Positions 25,248 to 29,287 of a stretch of DNA of 29,287 nt are shown piece after piece (the stretch's first letter is position 1; each line of letters starts with the position of its first letter). The stretch covers positions 1 to 29,287 of the forward strand of contig JAUCGD010000022.1 in NCBI GenBank assembly GCA_030377945.1, given 5' to 3'. The stretch is from Desulfobacterales bacterium HSG17. Its GTDB lineage: Bacteria > Desulfobacterota > Desulfobacteria > Desulfobacterales > Desulfococcaceae. The notes under the pieces were generated by a model. The model saw only the letters and a list, made by a program, of their open reading frames with translations, was not told the DNA's origin and made no database searches. The position numbers and the translations under genes are program-made.

Positions 25248-26333
25248 TTAAATATTATTAATAATTTCCTCTGGATTATTTAAAAGTTCACAAACAACAC
25301 ATGTTTTTAGTTTGTTAGTTGGTTTAATTTTTTTATAGAGCGCAGTCTCAAGCCTTTTTTTAATTTTTCTATCCGGTGTTGTGATAATTACCAAGTCACA
25401 CAGTGCCCTATCTTTTTGAAAGTTCAGATACTCAGTTTTCATGGTTGTGCAACAGATTTCGATACCAATATTCAATCCAGCAAATTTCCCAAACAGATCA
25501 ATCCTTTTCCCATTGATATTTTTTTCAATCAGCAACTCTGAGAACCCTTTGGTAGGTAGGTGTTTTGCCAAATATCTCTCGAGGAAAAAGTGCATGGGTC
25601 CGGTTCCACCTGACTTTTTAGGCTGTGTTTCTGCAATAGGCTCATATCCTTTAGGATTTGAAAGACAATGAAATTTTGATGTTCCGCCTCTGCTTCCTGT
25701 AGGGTTAAACCAGATAACGTCAGCAAATTCCTCTTGTTCAATATATTTATATATTTGATCAGCTGCAGAGCCGCTGAGTCCCAAATCCGCGGCTCGTGCG
25801 GCTGAAGCAATATCAAATCGCTTAAATATATCTCGAAGCGTATCTTTTGATTTTTCTAGCATTCGATCATTTTTAAATTCTGGTTTTTTATCGATGGTAT
25901 ACTGAGGTATACTTTGTGGAGATTCTAAGTTAGTTATCTGGATGGCAGTTACAGGTTTAACCCTTTGTAATAAATTTTTGATCCTTGGATCTTTTGCATT
26001 GATTTCATCGAGTTTACTTTCTGACAAATTTTTAGGTTTAACAAAAGGGAATTTTATCAATAGAGGAAATGGGAATCTAGTTCCTGCTACACGAATTATA
26101 CCTTGTCCAACATCAAGAAGTTCAAACATTTTGGCCTGAATATCATTAAGTCCCAAAACATTTTTCATTTCCCTTTTATCTTTCTGTCCAGTATGGAGCA
26201 TTCCAATAATGATAAAAACATTACTTTTAACGATTTCTATTATTGTAGAAATGCATTGATCTGCCAGTACAATACCCACACCATATTCTCGCAGTCTTCT
26301 TATACAACGTACGATATAGGACTCTTGGCTCAT
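25248..26333 (-). CDS. HerA/DUF87-type ATPase, C-terminal part with winged helix and nuclease-like domain
   Basis: This 361-residue frame continues the ATPase that ends two codons upstream. It opens with MSQESYIVRCIRRLREYGVG and GIVLADQ, the region that follows Walker B in HerA/DUF87 ATPases, and ends its ATPase part at GTRFPFPLLIKFP. A winged-helix-like stretch follows (about residues 160-225). Residues 245-345 resemble a PD-(D/E)XK nuclease: Asp279 in GKRIDL and Glu292 in IGIEICC, where the usual 'ExK' Lys is Cys294, then NFQKDRALCDLVIITT. Translation could begin anew at this ATG, since AAAGGA lies six bases upstream. The alternative is a nonsense mutation in a single gene. Without the first part it lacks Walker A and B. 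Confidence 0.65.
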   Translation of the reverse strand: MSQESYIVRCIRRLREYGVGIVLADQCISTIIEIVKSNVFIIIGMLHTGQKDKREMKNVLGLNDIQAKMFELLDVGQGIIRVAGTRFPFPLLIKFPFVKPKNLSESKLDEINAKDPRIKNLLQRVKPVTAIQITNLESPQSIPQYTIDKKPEFKNDRMLEKSKDTLRDIFKRFDIASAARAADLGLSGSAADQIYKYIEQEEFADVIWFNPTGSRGGTSKFHCLSNPKGYEPIAETQPKKSGGTGPMHFFLERYLAKHLPTKGFSELLIEKNINGKRIDLFGKFAGLNIGIEICCTTMKTEYLNFQKDRALCDLVIITTPDRKIKKRLETALYKKIKPTNKLKTCVVCELLNNPEEIINNI

Positions 26334-26336
26334 AAT

Positions 26337-27233
26337 TTATCCTTTACCTAAAAGATTTGCGGCTTCATCCAAGAAGAAAATACTGCGCAAAGAATCAAAT
26401 GCCATTGGGCGAGTTTCAAGATAAGATGTTATGGATGCCATAATCAACGAAATGAGCCAGTATTGTATGGATTCTGATTTGATACCGACCATTTCTATAC
26501 AGACAGGGTACTTAAGCAATTCTTCTATGGGTATACCTTCATGAACGTTAATCATTTCTCCCAAAGTGGTACAAACAGCTTTCACTTTACTGTGGATACC
26601 GTTGATATATCCTCGTTCATTTATAGGTATCCTTAATTTTAGGCGTTCTTCAAGTTTATGATTAAGATTATGCATGGTGGGAATATCAGAAGATTTTGAT
26701 ATTGTATCATTTTGAAACAGCTGGCTTTGAACAAAATCTGTTAAATAAAGTGTTGATGCGGTTCTTAATCCAAAAATTTCTGTAAAAATTGAACTGAAAA
26801 CTAATTGCCATTCTTTCAACTTAACACCTACAGGGGGTTGCAAGGGGTTAAAAAAGAATTCTTTATCCCATCGTAAAATTATAAGATCCTTCATATAGTG
26901 CTTCAGAAATCTTGAGCCTAGTTTGGCTGTATCAAAAATTAAAAATGGGATTTCAAGTCGATGTAGTTCTATCTGTAGGACCCTTAAAAAATTTGATTTG
27001 CCAGCCCCTGAAGACCCACAGATTAAAAGATGCCTCACCAGTTCTGTTAAGAAAATTCCAAAAATCATACCAGAACTTTGAATATACCCAAGCCTTAGAT
27101 CTCCTTTTGATTGATATCCTCGTGGAGTTTCAAAAATCTGACTCCTGGAATTTTGCAAATTCTGTCTGGACGGCCTTTGAAAATATCTATAATGGCCTTG
27201 CTTTCTATTTGTGTTGAATCTGTTTTCTGACAT
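26337..27233 (-). CDS. HerA/DUF87-type ATPase, N-terminal part with Walker A and B
   Basis: The 298 residues carry the nucleotide-binding half of a HerA/FtsK-like ATPase: Walker A GSSGAGKS (73-80), LIFDTAK (98-104), FNPLQPP (128-134) and Walker B SIFFLDEAANLL (284-295). The N-terminal 40 residues are basic and probably unstructured. The frame ends in TAA (26337-26339) three residues after Walker B, and the next codons in the same frame continue with the rest of the ATPase after a single Ile codon. This family pumps DNA or unwinds it as hexamers; in mobile elements it serves as a coupling or packaging ATPase, in defence islands as part of nuclease complexes. It overlaps the zinc-protein gene by 29 bases. 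Confidence 0.75.
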   Translation of the reverse strand: MSENRFNTNRKQGHYRYFQRPSRQNLQNSRSQIFETPRGYQSKGDLRLGYIQSSGMIFGIFLTELVRHLLICGSSGAGKSNFLRVLQIELHRLEIPFLIFDTAKLGSRFLKHYMKDLIILRWDKEFFFNPLQPPVGVKLKEWQLVFSSIFTEIFGLRTASTLYLTDFVQSQLFQNDTISKSSDIPTMHNLNHKLEERLKLRIPINERGYINGIHSKVKAVCTTLGEMINVHEGIPIEELLKYPVCIEMVGIKSESIQYWLISLIMASITSYLETRPMAFDSLRSIFFLDEAANLLGKG

Positions 27234-27672
27234 CTATCCCGAACTCCTTATCTTCTGCTATTCTTCTTGCTTTTAATCTCCACAGGAGACAGGATCTTGC
27301 GTTATTGCCAATTACAACGCCATTTTTAATAATTGAATGTCTTGGACAGACAAGCTCACCAGATAAATCACAAGTAAAAAGGCATTCGGTGCAGATAAGC
27401 CTTTTACATACGAAGCAAATACCGCCAATTTCGTTAAGGCTTCTCGTGACGTGTCCACATTCCATTAATGGAGAAATTATCCAGTTGCGATAAATTATTC
27501 TGCCAAATTCATCTGGATGTATCTGAGTAATATTGCCACCAACGAAACCAAGATACCTGACGGGAACGATTACATGCATTCCTGATTGGAAAATTACATT
27601 TTTTAATTCATGCCTTGAATGCCCAGAAACTGAGAGCATATCAATAAGGCTGGCAATTGGGTCGTTATCCAT
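27205..27672 (-). CDS. RING/B-box-like zinc-binding protein
   Basis: A 155-residue protein without a known family that I can name. The middle is a dense metal-binding cluster: Cys72 and His74, Cys86 and Cys89, Cys94 and Cys97, Cys101, Cys109 and His112, nine candidate ligands, enough for two zinc ions in a cross-brace or treble-clef arrangement. The first 60 residues are probably a beta-rich domain (MHVIVPVRYLGFVGG). The C-terminus is basic. RING/B-box-like folds in bacteria are uncommon; here it is more likely to hold partners or nucleic acid together than to be a ubiquitin ligase. It is preceded by AAAGGAGG and overlaps the ATPase gene by 29 bases. Confidence 0.6.
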   Translation of the reverse strand: MDNDPIASLIDMLSVSGHSRHELKNVIFQSGMHVIVPVRYLGFVGGNITQIHPDEFGRIIYRNWIISPLMECGHVTRSLNEIGGICFVCKRLICTECLFTCDLSGELVCPRHSIIKNGVVIGNNARSCLLWRLKARRIAEDKEFGIDVRKQIQHK

Positions 27673-27686
27673 TTTTGTTACCTCCT

Positions 27687-27968
27687 TTAAGGAAAAATAT
27701 TACCGGCTTCATCATAAGCCCAAGAACTGAATTCATAAAAAAACCTAAATATTGTTGGTAGGAAAATCATGAGAATGATTAACCCGACAATAACAAATAC
27801 AAAGTTAAAGGTTTTTTTAAGGATATCTGTTCCCTTATCTAAATTCTTTCCGGTTTTGGTCTTAATACTTTCATCATGAGGTATCCATGTCGTATTAAAA
27901 TTTGGAAATCCTGCATTTTGCATTGGTGGCGATGTTGTTTCTTGTTTTTGATTTTTAAATAAATCCAT
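27687..27968 (-). CDS. Small single-helix membrane protein
   Basis: A 93-residue protein. I chose the ATG at 27968, because a perfect AGGAGGT lies four bases upstream; a longer frame to 28055 has no ribosome site and overlaps the leader ORF. The first 50 residues are polar, and residues 54-76 or so form one hydrophobic helix (NFVFVIVGLIILMIFL). The C-terminus has a FFYEFSSWAYDEAG amphipathic patch. Its stop is 14 bases from the zinc-protein start, and the next gene's AAAGGAGG touches the stop. It may be a small membrane partner of the operon's complex. No family recognised. Confidence 0.65.
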   Translation of the reverse strand: MDLFKNQKQETTSPPMQNAGFPNFNTTWIPHDESIKTKTGKNLDKGTDILKKTFNFVFVIVGLIILMIFLPTIFRFFYEFSSWAYDEAGNIFP

Positions 27969-28003
27969 TATACCTCCTATTAATTTAAAAAAATAAATGA
28001 CTG

Positions 28004-28093
28004 CTAAAATTGCTTTTGAATCATCATAAATCCAATTGAAATTAGTTCTTGACAAATTTTAATTTCATGGGTGATACTATCTGATATTTTCAT
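28004..28093 (-). CDS. 29-residue leader ORF
   Basis: An ATG at 28093 is preceded at nine bases by AAAAGGAGGAA (28101-28111), one of the strongest ribosome sites in the window. The frame encodes 29 residues, starting MKISDSITHEIKI and ending with a TAG at 28004. The next gene starts 35 bases later. It is probably the first gene of the operon. It may be a real small protein, or a leader whose translation opens the following gene; no family or attenuation structure is evident. Confidence 0.5.
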   Translation of the reverse strand: MKISDSITHEIKICQELISIGFMMIQKQF

Positions 28094-28127
28094 ATTGGCT
28101 TTCCTCCTTTTTCAATATTTCGAATTT

Positions 28128-28188
28128 AATATAGTAATAGCATGCTCTTATTACATACAATCACATGGAGATTACATGGAGATTACAT
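28128..28188 (-). promoter_or_regulatory. Activator-type promoter with four phased ATGTRAT heptamers
   Basis: Read on the - strand, ATGTAAT lies at 28182-28188, 28171-28177 and 28150-28156, and ATGTGAT at 28160-28166. Starts are 11, 11 and 10 bases apart, one DNA turn each. The last heptamer sits where a -35 box would be, 16 bases before a TATATT (28128-28133) that matches the -10 consensus at five of six bases. No other good -35 is present. The design matches promoters that need an OmpR-fold activator bound to heptamer repeats over the -35. The first ORF begins 35 bases after the -10. Confidence 0.6.
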
Positions 28189-28286
28189 AAAAATAAAAAT
28201 GATAGATATTTAAAATTTTCAGTAAGTTATACGCACAATTTTTTTTTCAAATAATTGTATTTGCTATTGACAACCCCAAATAGAGA

Positions 28287-28303
28287 CTATTGAAGTACAA
28301 TAG
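28287..28303. repeat. 17-bp dyad CTATTG-N5-CAATAG
   Basis: A perfect 6-bp inverted repeat (28287-28292 with 28298-28303) with a further direct CTATTG at 28264-28269, exactly 23 bases earlier. It lies in the intergenic region between the regulator gene and the operon. It could be a repressor operator. Confidence 0.35.
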
Positions 28304-28364
28304 ATCTAACTTCAAAAGAGAAATTATTTATTAAGATTGAATAATTGAGTGAAAAGGATATGAA

Positions 28365-29287
28365 TTAAGAAGATTTTTCTTTAAATAGTATAAAATCAAC
28401 AGATTCATGAAGAGCATAAATCCTGATATTGAAATTTGGCAAAATAATGCTTTCTTTTTTCAAGAGTTTTCGTAGCCGGTTGACAGGCGTAGTAACTTTT
28501 TTCATAATATTTTTATGCTTTTTGATGTTACTGTCTTCATCAATCACATTCAATATTTCTGCTGGAGTTGCTCGGCCTTTGTTTTTTAAAATACATTCTA
28601 AAATATCAAAAGATTGTTTCTGACCTTTTAAAATTTCTGATTTGATAGATTTTTTTTTATACACTGACCCAGTATTGGCATTTACAGATAACATTTTGGT
28701 TTCTATATAATTAAGAATTTCATCTTCGGTTGCTTCATTTTTTCCAGTGTTTGTCCAGATATCGTATGTTTTAGGTGGAGAAGGTGTTCTTTTTTCTCCA
28801 GATTTTGCTACTGCCGGAATATTTTCATTGTTTGAGATATTTGAATCATAGTTCATTAAAATTTTATTAATTTTATCACAAACAAAAACATGTGACTGTT
28901 TGTTGATTTTTGAAAATGTACTAAGCGCTCTTAAAAAAAGGCATGTTTGATATACATCTCCTTCAACCATCCCTACTAAAGTAGAGTTCGAAACCCACTG
29001 ATAATTCACATTGAACCCTTTCAATATAGTTGCGACACCTTGATAAATATTGTTATAAATATTTTCAATAAAATTGATATTGGTTAATAATATTGAAAGA
29101 TTTATTATTATGTGAGCTGAAAAATATTCGTTACTTCGTAAAACAGGAGTCTTGGAAGGTCTATCTTTTATACCATCCAAAATCCAATAACCATTTTTAA
29201 TCTCTTTAGTATTAATAATATTGTTGATTTTATCAAATAGCTTTTTCGGAATATCTTTAAATATTAAAAAATAAATATTTGTTGCCC
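28365..29287 (-). CDS. Probable OmpR-type winged-helix regulator, start outside window
   Basis: The frame runs open to the right edge (307 codons visible) without a plausible ATG near its start; the TTG at 29180 is probably internal. The first two thirds match no family I know. The last 80 residues (visible sequence FDILECILKNKGRATPAEIL, then VNRLRKLLKKE and NIRIYAL) follow the pattern of OmpR/Trans_reg_C winged helices: a first helix, a turn helix ending in PAEIL, a recognition helix of the VxxLRKKL type and a beta wing. A Ser/Pro-rich linker (near NIPAVAKSGEKRTPSPPKT) precedes it. It is a good candidate to bind the ATGTRAT repeats and activate the operon. The DNA-binding assignment is by pattern only. 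Confidence 0.5.
   Translation of the reverse strand, partial: ATNIYFLIFKDIPKKLFDKINNIINTKEIKNGYWILDGIKDRPSKTPVLRSNEYFSAHIIINLSILLTNINFIENIYNNIYQGVATILKGFNVNYQWVSNSTLVGMVEGDVYQTCLFLRALSTFSKINKQSHVFVCDKINKILMNYDSNISNNENIPAVAKSGEKRTPSPPKTYDIWTNTGKNEATEDEILNYIETKMLSVNANTGSVYKKKSIKSEILKGQKQSFDILECILKNKGRATPAEILNVIDEDSNIKKHKNIMKKVTTPVNRLRKLLKKESIILPNFNIRIYALHESVDFILFKEKSS

Larger units (their letters stand above)
21671..29287 (-). mobile_element. Integrative element, integrase-proximal part; far end outside window
   Basis: The stretch begins at the 3' end of tRNA-Glu with a tyrosine integrase, followed by an excisionase-like gene and a - strand operon of unknown genes. All are in one direction, in contrast to the + strand chromosome on the left. 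The usual outcome of integration into a tRNA gene is a restored tRNA at one end and a short repeat of its 3' end at the other. I found no second copy of that 3' end in the window, so the right boundary lies beyond position 29287. A relaxase and type IV secretion genes are not seen here; they may lie further right or be absent. The boundary is inferred, not seen. Confidence 0.75.

Noticed and set aside
26337..26339. Recoding of the stop inside the ATPase as selenocysteine or pyrrolysine
   Set aside because: The codon is TAA. Selenocysteine uses TGA and pyrrolysine TAG, and no SECIS-like hairpin is evident after it.
28150..28188. The four ATGTRAT heptamers as a CRISPR array or replication iterons
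   Set aside because: The units are only 7 bp with 3-4 bp gaps and sit directly on a promoter; no replication initiator gene or cas gene is seen.
28267..28301. A + strand promoter with TTGACA at 28267 and TACAAT at 28296
   Set aside because: The spacing is 23 bases, too long for sigma-70, and only the tail of a convergent gene lies downstream.

Overview
The window is AT-rich and comes from a motile Gram-negative bacterium. The gene mix (TIGR04372-type glycosyltransferase, FkbM methyltransferase, B12-binding radical SAM enzyme, surface-sugar enzymes, flagellar stator genes) would fit a low-GC deltaproteobacterium such as a Desulfobacterales member. That is an impression from gene content; no marker gene in the window fixes the taxonomy.

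Region 1 (about 1-5830, + strand) is the end of a surface-glycan or flagellin-glycan cluster: a CgeB-like glycosyltransferase open at the window edge, a TIGR04372 glycosyltransferase, an FkbM methyltransferase, a B12-binding radical SAM enzyme and a three-part sugar C-methyltransferase. About 600 bases without a convincing gene follow.

Region 2 (6427-9285) is a phosphonate-type ABC importer in the order phnD, terminator, phnC, phnE. Region 3 (9340-19616) starts 54 bases after phnE and reads as one long + strand unit: APS-kinase-like and ATP-sulfurylase-like proteins, a WbuC cupin, a HAD phosphatase-like protein, an APH-type kinase, a methyltransferase, a zinc dehydrogenase, the C-terminal half of a transketolase, a nucleotidyltransferase-PfkB fusion in reversed HldE order, a sugar-1-phosphate nucleotidyltransferase and a TPR-glycosyltransferase. 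The last four overlap by 4-8 bases. Together they look like a pathway that makes and activates an unusual heptose- or ketose-derived sugar and transfers it to a glycan or protein. The two sulfur-activation homologues carry changes at usually conserved positions, so their real substrate is uncertain.

Region 4 (19694-21421) holds a MotB-like and a MotA-like stator gene in reversed order behind a candidate FliA promoter. Region 5 (21455-21694) holds tRNA-Lys(TTT) and tRNA-Glu(TTC).

Region 6 (about 21671 to the window end, all genes on the - strand) is the integrase-proximal part of an integrative element, presumably inserted at the 3' end of tRNA-Glu. It has a tyrosine integrase, an overlapping excisionase-like HTH gene and a tightly spaced operon I cannot match to a named system: a 29-codon leader ORF, a small membrane protein, a RING/B-box-like zinc protein, a HerA/DUF87-type ATPase cut in two by one in-frame TAA just after Walker B (the second part also carries a winged helix and a PD-(D/E)XK-like domain), a four-helix membrane coiled-coil protein and a membrane-anchored vWA-like protein. 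Upstream of the operon lie four ATGTRAT heptamers at 10-11 bp spacing next to a -10 element, and beyond them a gene ending in an OmpR-type winged helix, a plausible activator. This region is the best candidate for an undescribed system.
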